Translations under genes and position numbers: made by a program
The notes under the pieces: generated by a model
Told to the model about the DNA's origin: nothing
Database searches by the model: none
Seen by the model: the letters and a program-made list of their open reading frames with translations, nothing else
Shown here: positions 31,982 through 38,240 of the stretch, piece by piece
Layout: each line of letters begins with the position of its first letter
How positions within the stretch are numbered: position 1 is the first letter of the stretch
Origin: Halanaerobium sp046541575
Lineage (GTDB): Bacteria; Bacillota; Halanaerobiia; Halanaerobiales; Halanaerobiaceae
Direction of reading: 5' to 3'
Assembly: GCA_046541575.1 (NCBI GenBank)
Contig: JBKHDA010000015.1
Location: 1 to 38,240 of the forward strand
DNA length: 38,240 nucleotides

Positions 31982-32440
31982 ATGCAGTTTTTTAATCAGA
32001 AAACATTTATTTTACTAATCCCTGTTCTCTTAGCTGTTCTTTTTTATCTGGTGCGTAAAATTATAGCATCTCTTAAAAGAAAAAGAGCAGAAGAACTATT
32101 TACAAATTATCATAAAGATAGAATTATTTATTTTAGTAAAGAAGTTAATTTTTTTGGTCAAAAGTCAGCTGGTAGAGCTCAAATGAGAGGAAATGGTTCT
32201 TTATTATTAACTCCAGATGAGCTGCATTTTTTAAGATGGATGCCTAAAAAAGATATAATAATTCCTTTAAATGATATTGAGAATATAGAAAGGGTTAATT
32301 CTTTTCTGGGAAAAAAGAAAAATAATGAATTATTAAAAGTTGAATTTAACAATCACCAGGGGAAAAAGGATTCGGCTGCCTGGCTTTTAGAAAATATGCA
32401 CGCCTGGGAACAGGTAATTAAAGATAATCTAGAAAATTAA
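31982..32440 (+). CDS. membrane-anchored PH-like domain protein, unknown function
   Basis: 152 residues from ATG 31982, chosen for GGGAGG six bases upstream; an upstream TTG at 31949 would contain that site. One N-terminal membrane helix (about 7-23: TFILLIPVLLAVLFYLV) is followed by a Lys/Arg-rich stretch, then a beta-rich domain: GRAQMRGNGSLLLTPDELHFLRW, IIPLNDIENIERVNSFLGKKK, ELLKVEFNNHQGKKDSAAWLLENMHAWEQVI. The last helix after a seven-strand pattern is the signature of a PH/GRAM-like fold. It may sense lipids or act as a scaffold facing the cytoplasm; no partner is evident. Followed by a strong hairpin. Confidence 0.7.
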   Translation: MQFFNQKTFILLIPVLLAVLFYLVRKIIASLKRKRAEELFTNYHKDRIIYFSKEVNFFGQKSAGRAQMRGNGSLLLTPDELHFLRWMPKKDIIIPLNDIENIERVNSFLGKKKNNELLKVEFNNHQGKKDSAAWLLENMHAWEQVIKDNLEN

Positions 32441-32526
32441 GTTAATCATTGTTAAATTATTTTAGTTTAGATTATAAATATAAAGATGAAAATTATAAAA
32501 ATAGAATAATTAAATTTCAAATTAGA

Positions 32527-32583
32527 AAAACCACTCTTAAATTAAAGGCAGAAAAGCCTCAAAGTTTTAAGAGTGGTTTTTTT
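32527..32583 (+). terminator. long terminator after the PH-like gene
   Basis: AAAACCACTCTTAAA (32527-32541) pairs with TTTAAGAGTGGTTTT (32566-32580), followed by T; the loop holds a small GGC/GCC stem. The remaining bases to 32604 show nothing recognisable. Confidence 0.9.
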
Positions 32584-32604
32584 AATTATTTTCCAAACGC
32601 ATAG

Positions 32605-32638
32605 GTACCGGGTACAAAAAAATTTTTGTACCCGGTAC
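32605..32638. repeat. nested palindromic repeat, copy 1
   Basis: A perfect 16-base inverted repeat: GTACCGGGTACAAAAA against TTTTTGTACCCGGTAC, two-base loop. Each arm is itself a near-palindrome (GTACC-G-GGTAC). The outer 12 bases recur at 33841 and 36378 with different but still self-pairing inner parts. Confidence 0.92.
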
Positions 32639-32684
32639 AAGTGAAATAAAACACAAAAAATAATAATTCAAACGTAACGTTCCA

Positions 32685-32751
32685 TTAACAATTAGTTACA
32701 ATATTTTAACAACCCGGAAATGTTACCGTAACATTGCTGTGTCATTATATT
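32685..32751 (+). promoter_or_regulatory. phnD promoter with PhoP-box-like repeats and a dyad
   Basis: TTAACA-like hexamers start at 32685, 32696, 32706 and 32728 (TTAACA, TTACAA, TTAACA, GTAACA), about 11 bases or multiples apart, as in Bacillus-type PhoP boxes. A perfect 8-1-8 dyad AATGTTAC-C-GTAACATT covers 32719-32735. A promoter TTACCG (32723-32728), 17 bases, TATATT (32746-32751) overlaps it. Phosphate-starvation control is inferred from this layout and the transporter downstream. Confidence 0.6.
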
Positions 32752-32794
32752 AGTTGCAAGAGGAAAATAAAAAATATATGGAGGTTATGAATTA

Positions 32795-33751
32795 ATGAAA
32801 AAAGTAGGACAGATTTTAACAGTATTAGTTCTTTCAGTTTTAATGTTTAGTGGTTTTGTAATGGCAGCTGAGATGGATCATGGTGATCTGGCAGAGGATT
32901 ATGTTGACTATGATGGAGACTTAGTTGCTGATTTACCTGCTGATGAATCTGAATGGATTAATCCTGACACAATTGTTTTTTCTTATACACCGGTAGAAGA
33001 ACCTTCAGTTTATAAGAGAGCCTGGTCAGACTTTTTAGATCATTTAGAGGAAGTTACTGGAAAAGAAGTTATGTTTTATGCAGTAGAAAACTATGCTGCT
33101 CAGTTAGAAGCACTTAGAGCAGGCAGAATTCATATTGCCGGTGTCAATACAGGCAGTGTTCCTTTTGCTGTAAATACTGCTGGAGTTGTTCCTTTTGCTA
33201 TGATGGCTGAGGAAGATGGCAGTTATGGTTATGAGATGGAAGTAATTACCCAAAAAGATAGTGATCTGGAAGACTTAGAAGATTTAGAAGGAGAAACTGT
33301 AGCTTTTGTATCTCAGACATCTAACTCTGGTTTTAAAGCCCCATCGGCAATTTTAAAATCAGAAATGGGGTTTGAAGCTGGAGAAGACTATGAAACAACA
33401 TTTAGCGGTCGTCACGATAACTCTATTATGGGAGTTTATAATGGTGATTACGATGTAGCTGCAATTGCCAACTCTGTAATGCACAGAATGGATAATAATG
33501 GAGCAATTGATATGTCGGAAATTAAAACAATTTATAAGTCTCAGACTTTCCCAACAACTGCTTATGGTTATGTAAATAATATGCATCCAGGGCTGGCCCA
33601 AAAAATTAAAGAAGCATTCTTTACTTTTGACTGGGAAGGAACAAGTTTAGCAGATGAGTTTGATGAGGAAAAGTTTATTCCAATTGATTATAAGACTTAC
33701 TGGGAAGTTATCAGAACTATTGATAAGGCAAATGGAGTTGAATATGAATAG
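32795..33751 (+). CDS. phnD: phosphonate/phosphite-type ABC transporter substrate-binding protein
   Basis: 318 residues. Signal peptide: KK, then LTVLVLSVLMFSGFVMA, probably cut before AEM. The mature protein has the PhnD/PtxB periplasmic-binding fold: FSYTPVEEPSVYKRAWSDFLDHLEEVTGKEV, a RAGRIHIAGVNTGSVPFAV ligand loop, then ETVAFVSQTSNSGFKAP (the anion-binding Ser/Thr block) and GDYDVAAIANSVMHRM. It catches phosphonate, phosphite or phosphate-like oxyanions outside the cytoplasmic membrane and hands them to PhnC/PhnE. SD GGAGG is at suitable distance. A partial terminator and a palindromic repeat separate it from phnC, so it is probably made in excess. No C-P lyase or ptxD gene is present, so the ligand is unknown. 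Confidence 0.92.
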   Translation: MKKVGQILTVLVLSVLMFSGFVMAAEMDHGDLAEDYVDYDGDLVADLPADESEWINPDTIVFSYTPVEEPSVYKRAWSDFLDHLEEVTGKEVMFYAVENYAAQLEALRAGRIHIAGVNTGSVPFAVNTAGVVPFAMMAEEDGSYGYEMEVITQKDSDLEDLEDLEGETVAFVSQTSNSGFKAPSAILKSEMGFEAGEDYETTFSGRHDNSIMGVYNGDYDVAAIANSVMHRMDNNGAIDMSEIKTIYKSQTFPTTAYGYVNNMHPGLAQKIKEAFFTFDWEGTSLADEFDEEKFIPIDYKTYWEVIRTIDKANGVEYE

Positions 33752-33806
33752 AAATTAACTGGTTTTAAAATTGATATAGATTACTTTAGTACTGCTGGGG
33801 TGGCAG

Positions 33807-33836
33807 AGGCGGTTAAAAAAAGCCGCCTTTGCTTTT
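33807..33836 (+). terminator. hairpin between phnD and phnC (partial terminator)
   Basis: AGGCGGTT (33807-33814) pairs with AGCCGCCT (33821-33828) around an A6 loop, then TTGCTTTT. A leaky stop here would favour binding-protein output over the transporter core. Confidence 0.75.
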
Positions 33837-33840
33837 AAAT

Positions 33841-33881
33841 GGTACCGGGTACCTGGAATTTTTTTCCAGGTACCCGGTATC
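33841..33881. repeat. nested palindromic repeat, copy 2
   Basis: GGTACCGGGTACCTGGAA (33841-33858) pairs with TTCCAGGTACCCGGTATC (33864-33881) with one G-T wobble; five-base T loop. Same outer sequence as copies 1 and 3; the inner CTGGAA/TTCCAG differs in both arms. It ends 14 bases before the phnC ribosome site. Confidence 0.92.
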
Positions 33882-33908
33882 TATATATCAAATAGAGAGG
33901 TGAAAAAA

Positions 33909-34766
33909 ATGCTTAAAATTAAGAACTTACACAAAGAATATCCAGGTGGAGATGTTGCTCTGAAGGGAGTCAATTTTGAATTGAATAAAGGAGAGATCAC
34001 AGCTGTAATAGGGCCTTCAGGTGCCGGTAAATCGACTTTGATTCGCTGTATTAATAGATTAGTTGAAGCAAGCTCTGGAGAAATTATTCTGCAGAACCAG
34101 GATCTAAATCAGTTGAATAAAAAAGAATTGAAAAAAGAAAGAAGAAAAATGGGTATGATTTTTCAGGAATATGCACTTGTAGAAAGATTAACAGTTATGG
34201 AAAATGTTCTTTCGGGAAGACTGGGGTATTTATCATTTTGGAAAGCGTGGCTCAGAAGATTTCCGCAGAAAGATATTAATCAGGCCTATCAACTTCTGGA
34301 AAGACTTGGTTTAAAGGATCATGTTAGTAAAAGGGCAGATCATTTATCAGGTGGACAGCGTCAGCGGGTTGGAATTGCCAGAGCTTTAATGCAGGATCCT
34401 GATTTACTTTTAGTTGATGAGCCAACAGCCAGTCTTGATCCCAAAACAGCACGTCAGATTATGCGTTTAATAACAGAAATGGCTAAAGAACGAGAACTGG
34501 CTGCTTTAATTAATATTCACGATGTTTTACTGGCCAGAGAATATGTTAATAGAATAATCGGAATGAATAGTGGTGAGATTGTATTTGACGGCAGTCCGTC
34601 TGAATTAAATAAAAAGACTTTAACCACCATTTATGGAGAAGAAGACTGGGATAATTTTGATGATGAAGATGAAAATGAAAAAAAGAATAATTTAGAAGAA
34701 GGAGGTAATATCATTGCTGACAAAAAGCAGCGAGAATTACACCTGGCAGCGTCCTCACCTAATTAA
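33909..34766 (+). CDS. phnC: phosphonate-type ABC transporter ATP-binding protein
   Basis: 285 residues from ATG 33909, eight bases after AGAGG; GTG 33900 overlaps that site. ABC ATPase motifs: Walker A GPSGAGKST, Q-loop MIFQEYALVERLTVMENVL (PhnC-like), signature LSGGQRQRVGIARAL, Walker B LLLVDEPTASLD, H-loop INIHDVLLA. The LxYxSxW-like segment after the Q-loop (GRLGYLSFWKAWLRRFP) is typical of PhnC. It powers import with the two PhnE permeases. An acidic 30-residue tail (DNFDDEDENEKKN) runs into the next gene: phnC and phnE overlap by 53 bases. Confidence 0.95.
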   Translation: MLKIKNLHKEYPGGDVALKGVNFELNKGEITAVIGPSGAGKSTLIRCINRLVEASSGEIILQNQDLNQLNKKELKKERRKMGMIFQEYALVERLTVMENVLSGRLGYLSFWKAWLRRFPQKDINQAYQLLERLGLKDHVSKRADHLSGGQRQRVGIARALMQDPDLLLVDEPTASLDPKTARQIMRLITEMAKERELAALINIHDVLLAREYVNRIIGMNSGEIVFDGSPSELNKKTLTTIYGEEDWDNFDDEDENEKKNNLEEGGNIIADKKQRELHLAASSPN

Positions 34767-35523
34767 AAGTAAAAACAAAAGATTTATTATATATTTTTTA
34801 CTGGCAGCATATTTGATTTTTACCTTTATTTCTTTAAGAATCGACCCCCAGAGAATTTTACTTGGCTTAAGCAGAAGTCAAAAATATTTTGGTGATTTTT
34901 TTAAACCGGATTTTATTTCACGCTGGGATTCAATTGTTGATGGAATAATAGAAAGTCTGACTATGACCTATATAGCAACAGTTTTTGGAACGATACTTTC
35001 TATCCCCTTTGCTTTTGGGGCGGCCGAAAATATTTCGCCAAAAGCAATTTATTATTTATCACGGGCAGTTATAGTTGTTTCCAGAAGCTTTCAGGAAGTC
35101 GTTATTGCTATCTTTTTTGTAGTAGTTATTGGTTTTGGACCGATGGCAGGTGTTTTAACCTTGAGTTTCAGCAGTATTGGTTTTCTGGCCAAGCTGCTGG
35201 CAGAAGAAATAGAAGATATCGACTGGAGTCAGGTAGAAGCTATAAAAGCAACAGGAGCTTCCTGGCCGCAGCTGATGACATATTCAGTTTTTCCACAGAT
35301 TCTGCCCCGCTTCATTGGACTCGTAGTTTACAGACTGGATATTAATTTTAGAGCCTCAGCTGTAATTGGAGTAGTTGGAGCTGGAGGAATTGGAACAACT
35401 TTAAATGCAGCCTTTGACCGCTATGAATTTGATGCAGCTTCAGCAATTTTAATAGTAATGATTGCAATTGTAATGCTGGGAGAAGTATTTTCTTCTTTTA
35501 TTAGAAAGAAAATTAATGAATAA
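34714..35523 (+). CDS. phnE: phosphonate-type ABC transporter permease (first)
   Basis: 269 residues from TTG 34714, supported by AAGGAGGT (34699-34706) seven bases upstream, even though this start lies 53 bases inside phnC. Membrane segments: about 24-42, 80-100, 115-145, 210-230 and 240-260. The permease EAA loop is clear: EIEDIDWSQVEAIKATGASWPQLMTYSVFPQI, which docks on PhnC. AVIGVVGAGGIG near the end is a family hallmark. It pairs with the second permease as a heterodimer. Confidence 0.94.
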   Translation: MLTKSSENYTWQRPHLIKSKNKRFIIYFLLAAYLIFTFISLRIDPQRILLGLSRSQKYFGDFFKPDFISRWDSIVDGIIESLTMTYIATVFGTILSIPFAFGAAENISPKAIYYLSRAVIVVSRSFQEVVIAIFFVVVIGFGPMAGVLTLSFSSIGFLAKLLAEEIEDIDWSQVEAIKATGASWPQLMTYSVFPQILPRFIGLVVYRLDINFRASAVIGVVGAGGIGTTLNAAFDRYEFDAASAILIVMIAIVMLGEVFSSFIRKKINE

Positions 35524-35561
35524 AATGAATAATAAATATCAAAAATGAAGGGAGTTTTAAA

Positions 35562-36362
35562 ATGTTTGATAATAATTATAAGTGGCAGTTAAAGAGCAGT
35601 CTCAGAATTATCAAAGAATTATTATTCTGGGCAGCAGGAATCTGGCTTTTTATTTACTGCTGGAATATTATCTCAGCCCGAACAATGTGGCCTTTTGTTT
35701 ATGATGGAGCCGAGCAGGCCACAAAATTATTGGGGAGGATGTTTCCACCAAACTGGCCTTATTTTATAGATCTTTTACGACCAATTTGGGATACAATCAC
35801 TATTGCAACTTTAGGTACCATGGCTGCCATAATTTTTTCTCTATTTGTAGCCTTTTTAGCTGCAGAAAATACTTCACCCCATCCGCTTTTAAGACAGCTG
35901 GCCCTCCTGATAATTGTAACTTCTCGCTCAGTTAGTTCTTTAATCTGGGCAATTATTTTAGTAATTATTCTGGGGCCTGGAGTGCTGGCCGGGATTATAG
36001 CTATTTCTTTAAGATCGGTTGGTTTTGTCTCAAAACTGCTTTATGAAAGTATTGAAGAAATTAATAAAAATCAGGTCGAAGCGGTTGAAGCTACTGGAGC
36101 TTCCAAATTTTCTACTTTGATTTATTCAGTAGTACCTCAGGTTTTTCCTTCTTTTGTAGGGACAGCAGTTTACAGGTGGGATATTAATATTCGGGAGTCT
36201 ACAGTTGTTGGTCTGGTAGGTGCCGGTGGAATAGGATTACAGTTAAATGAGGCAATTTTAGGTCTTAAATGGCCTGATGCCATAATTATTTTTATGATGA
36301 TTTTATCACTTGTATTATTTTCAGAATTATTATCTGCCAGGATTAGAAAAGTTCTTATCTAA
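35562..36362 (+). CDS. phnE: phosphonate-type ABC transporter permease (second)
   Basis: 266 residues, a paralogue of the preceding gene, with SD AGGGAG. Several membrane segments; the EAA loop is ESIEEINKNQVEAVEATGASKFSTLIYSVVPQV, and the end has TVVGLVGAGGIGLQLNEA. Two different permeases in tandem are common for PhnE systems. A palindromic repeat and a terminator follow within about 70 bases, closing the operon. Confidence 0.94.
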   Translation: MFDNNYKWQLKSSLRIIKELLFWAAGIWLFIYCWNIISARTMWPFVYDGAEQATKLLGRMFPPNWPYFIDLLRPIWDTITIATLGTMAAIIFSLFVAFLAAENTSPHPLLRQLALLIIVTSRSVSSLIWAIILVIILGPGVLAGIIAISLRSVGFVSKLLYESIEEINKNQVEAVEATGASKFSTLIYSVVPQVFPSFVGTAVYRWDINIRESTVVGLVGAGGIGLQLNEAILGLKWPDAIIIFMMILSLVLFSELLSARIRKVLI

Positions 36363-36377
36363 AAATTTAGGTATATA

Positions 36378-36418
36378 GGTACCGGGTACTTGGAAATGTT
36401 TTCCAAGTACCCGGTACC
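36378..36418. repeat. nested palindromic repeat, copy 3
   Basis: A perfect 19-base inverted repeat: GGTACCGGGTACTTGGAAA (36378-36396) against TTTCCAAGTACCCGGTACC (36400-36418), three-base loop. Against copy 2 the change C to T in one arm is matched by G to A in the other, so pairing is kept. Confidence 0.93.
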
Positions 36419-36427
36419 AATATTACA

Positions 36428-36466
36428 GCCTTACAATCTTTAAAGTTGTAGGGCCTTTTACTTTTT
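36428..36466 (+). terminator. terminator of the phn operon
   Basis: GCCTTACAA (36428-36436) pairs with TTGTAGGGC (36445-36453, one wobble), followed by T-rich sequence. Confidence 0.8.
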
Positions 36467-36594
36467 AATTGGCTTTTATAAGTTATAATAATTTTAGATA
36501 GAATAAATTAACTTTATGAATATATTGATTTGAATTTAACAGTTAAATGAGTAAATTCATAAAATTAATAATTTAAGAGAACAGGAGTGGTTTT

Positions 36595-37173
36595 ATGACA
36601 GGTAAGAGATTTAATCCATCCAAAAAGAAAAAATTATTTTCGGAAAAAAGATTAAAAAGTTTAAAACCGGCTGAAATGCTGTCAGAGTTAAATTTAAAAG
36701 AGGGAGATATCTTTGTAGATATAGGAGCAGGGAATGGATTTTTCTCACTTCCGGCTGCTGAAATTGTCGGGGAGTCTGGCAAAGTTTTTTCTGTTGATGT
36801 AGAAATAGATATGCTTTTAGATTTAAAGTACAGAGCTCAGCAGGCTGGACTGACAGATAGAATAGAAATCTGTAAAAGTGAAGATAACGATGCCAATTTG
36901 CATCAGAATGCAGACTTCATGCTTTTTGCTTATCTTTTTCATGAGGTAGAGGAAAAAGGTAAATTTTTAGATAATTATTTAAGTTTTTTAAAGAAAGGTT
37001 CCAGAGTAGTATTTATTGAATGGGATCCTGAAAAGAGAGAAGAAGGACCACCACTTCATCACCGCGTAAAGAGTGAGCAGCTAAAATCAATGCTGGAAAA
37101 AAGAGATATAAAAAACATTGAAGTTAAGGCTATAGATTATAATTCCTATTTAATCAGCGGAATTAAAGTTTAG
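36595..37173 (+). CDS. class I SAM-dependent methyltransferase
   Basis: 192 residues. A Rossmann methyltransferase with motif I VDIGAGNGFFSLPAA (SAM binding), an acidic VFSVDVEIDML after strand 2, a candidate motif IV (FLFAYLFHEVEE region) and VVFIEWDPEKREEGPP, where the EEGPP loop resembles UbiE/ArsM-like small-molecule methylases. The N terminus is basic (RFNPSKKKK). Substrate unknown; no arsenic or menaquinone genes adjoin. SD AGGAGTGG precedes the ATG. It is alone between the phn terminator and a convergent hairpin. Confidence 0.85.
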   Translation: MTGKRFNPSKKKKLFSEKRLKSLKPAEMLSELNLKEGDIFVDIGAGNGFFSLPAAEIVGESGKVFSVDVEIDMLLDLKYRAQQAGLTDRIEICKSEDNDANLHQNADFMLFAYLFHEVEEKGKFLDNYLSFLKKGSRVVFIEWDPEKREEGPPLHHRVKSEQLKSMLEKRDIKNIEVKAIDYNSYLISGIKV

Positions 37174-37211
37174 ATAATTTGTTTTTTTAAGTATGAATAG
37201 TTTTTAATATT

Positions 37212-37259
37212 GAAAAAGTGTAGACTCTCTTACTTACTTAGAGAAACTGCACTTTTTCT
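37212..37259 (+). terminator. bidirectional terminator between the methyltransferase and degV
   Basis: GAAAAAGTGTAG (37212-37223) pairs with CTGCACTTTTTC (37248-37259, one wobble), with an inner CTCT/AGAG stem. A-rich and T-rich flanks allow use in both directions by the two convergent genes. Confidence 0.85.
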
Positions 37260-37261
37260 GC

Positions 37262-38137
37262 CTATATTAAAAACTTTCCACTTAAAACAATCACCGCATA
37301 GACAGTCGGTCCAACATGGCAGCCTAAGGTGGCACTGATCCGGCTGTTATAGATTTTTAAATTTATATTTTTTTCCTCTTTAAGTTCCTTAATTAGTTTT
37401 ATTTTAGTATTTTTAAGATCTTCTTCTCGATTACCGTGAGCAAATCCGAGCCAGGCATTTTTATCATTTTTTACCTTTTCTCTAACAAGCCCTATTATTT
37501 TATCCTGCGCTCTATGCTGTCCTCTAACTTTAGCAACTGGTTTCACTTTACCGGTCTCAGTGCTGATCGAGATAATCGGGTTGATACTAAAGATTGAACC
37601 CAAAAATGAACTTGCCTTACCAATCCTGCCGCCCTTTTCCATATAAGTAAGATCTTTGACTGTGAAATAAAGGTGCAGCTTCTTTTTAGCCTGATTTAAA
37701 ATTTTTACTATTTCATTTATCTGCATATTTTTTGCAACTAATTTAGCTGCCAGTACGGTAAGCATACCCAGGCCGAGAGAAATAGTGGAAGAATCGAATA
37801 CACTAATTTGATCAGGAGCTACCTCGCGGGCTGCAAGTTTTGCTGATTCAAATGTACCACTTAAAGCGGCGGAAACATGGATTGAAAGCAGCTGGTCATA
37901 TTTTTTAAGCATTTTCTGATACTTTTCCATAAATAATTGAGGAGCCGGCCTTGAAGTGTGAGGAAGCTCATTATTATGTTTCAGTTTTTTAAAAAAACCG
38001 TCAGCTTTAATCTCAATTCCATCCTGAAATTCTTCCTCACCAAAATGAACTGAAAGAGGCACAACTTCAATTTCATATTTTTCAAGAATTTCCTGATTTA
38101 AATCACAGGTGCTGTCAGTTAGAATACCGATACTCAT
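37262..38137 (-). CDS. DegV family fatty-acid-binding protein
   Basis: 291 residues, typical for DegV/FakB. These cytoplasmic proteins bind a fatty acid for phosphorylation by FakA. Seen: ILTDSTCDL at the start, SRPAPQLFMEKYQ with the head-group Ser/Thr region, LSIHVSAALSGTFESAKLA, VFDSSTISLGLG, MEKGGRIGKASSFLGSIF and NPIISI, all family blocks. AGGAG precedes the ATG. No fakA is nearby, so it may serve a FakA encoded elsewhere. No clear promoter was recognised in the AT-rich 100 bases before it. Confidence 0.93.
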   Translation of the reverse strand: MSIGILTDSTCDLNQEILEKYEIEVVPLSVHFGEEEFQDGIEIKADGFFKKLKHNNELPHTSRPAPQLFMEKYQKMLKKYDQLLSIHVSAALSGTFESAKLAAREVAPDQISVFDSSTISLGLGMLTVLAAKLVAKNMQINEIVKILNQAKKKLHLYFTVKDLTYMEKGGRIGKASSFLGSIFSINPIISISTETGKVKPVAKVRGQHRAQDKIIGLVREKVKNDKNAWLGFAHGNREEDLKNTKIKLIKELKEEKNINLKIYNSRISATLGCHVGPTVYAVIVLSGKFLI

Positions 38138-38240
38138 TTTTTTACTCCTTTCCCTGGTCAGATATATAAATTTAACTTAATTTTAAAAATATTACTTTAA
38201 TTTATTTTAGCATTTATCCATTAATTTGTCCATTTTTATA

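Noticed and set aside
32671..32681. AACGTAACGTT palindrome as an operator
   Set aside because: Eleven bases only, and outside the phased hexamer array; too weak alone.
1..38240. CRISPR array, transposase, integrase or prophage genes
   Set aside because: No evenly spaced direct repeats and no such protein motifs were seen on either strand.

Overview
The window is AT-rich DNA with strong Shine-Dalgarno sites, frequent TTG/GTG starts, SAM-I and T-box leaders, and Firmicutes-type gene orders (nadD-yqeK-LCP-rsfS-leuS; feoA-feoB). The proteins look like those of an anaerobic, fermentative low-GC Firmicute. A Halanaerobium-like member of the Halanaerobiales is my best guess, but that is inference from overall flavour, not a search result. 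Nearly all genes are on the + strand. The minus strand carries a tRNA, a gamma-carbonic anhydrase, a 51-residue XapX protein and DegV.

Layout. 1-1.6 kb: the end of an alpha/beta hydrolase, a truncated aldo/keto reductase, and a decayed stretch of apparently less AT-rich, possibly foreign DNA. 1.6-3.0 kb: an orphan UPF0175 antitoxin-like gene, tRNA-Arg(CCG), and a cation diffusion facilitator with an odd start. 3.0-7.4 kb: a SAM-I riboswitch operon with metF, a stand-alone MetH reactivation protein, and a metH lacking that domain. 7.4-13.4 kb: gamma-carbonic anhydrase (minus strand), then nadD, yqeK, an LCP ligase, rsfS and leuS. 13.5-16.6 kb: an iron-uptake block (Fur-type box, feoA, feoB, a Cys-rich miniprotein, an RseC-like protein). 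16.6-18.6 kb: a T-box leader whose probable specifier is the Arg codon CGC, then argF and a GNAT gene. 18.6-19.3 kb: stacked terminators and xapX. 19.3-25.1 kb: tagaturonate epimerase, a LacX-like epimerase, then two radical SAM enzymes and two siroheme-decarboxylase-like regulators, i.e. the late part of the alternative (siroheme-dependent) heme route. 25.2-32.4 kb: a small membrane protein, a secreted 5'-nucleotidase/cyclic phosphodiesterase, a c-di-GMP phosphodiesterase with a ruined GGDEF site, an ElaA-like GNAT, an IMPase-family phosphatase, an FAH-family enzyme and a PH-like membrane protein. 32.5-36.5 kb: a phosphonate/phosphite-type ABC transporter (phnD-phnC-phnE-phnE) with a PhoP-box-like promoter, interspersed with three copies of a nested palindromic repeat. 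36.6-38.1 kb: a SAM methyltransferase, and DegV on the minus strand.

How the parts work together. The methionine block makes and consumes methyl-THF and senses SAM. The iron block and the heme block depend on iron supply; the heme enzymes need both siroheme and Fe-S clusters. The transporter block looks phosphate-controlled. The least explained items are the covarying palindromes around the phn genes, the gene remnant and dyads inside the heme cluster, and the unannotated xapX with a dyad over its promoter. No CRISPR array, transposase, rRNA or prophage gene was seen.
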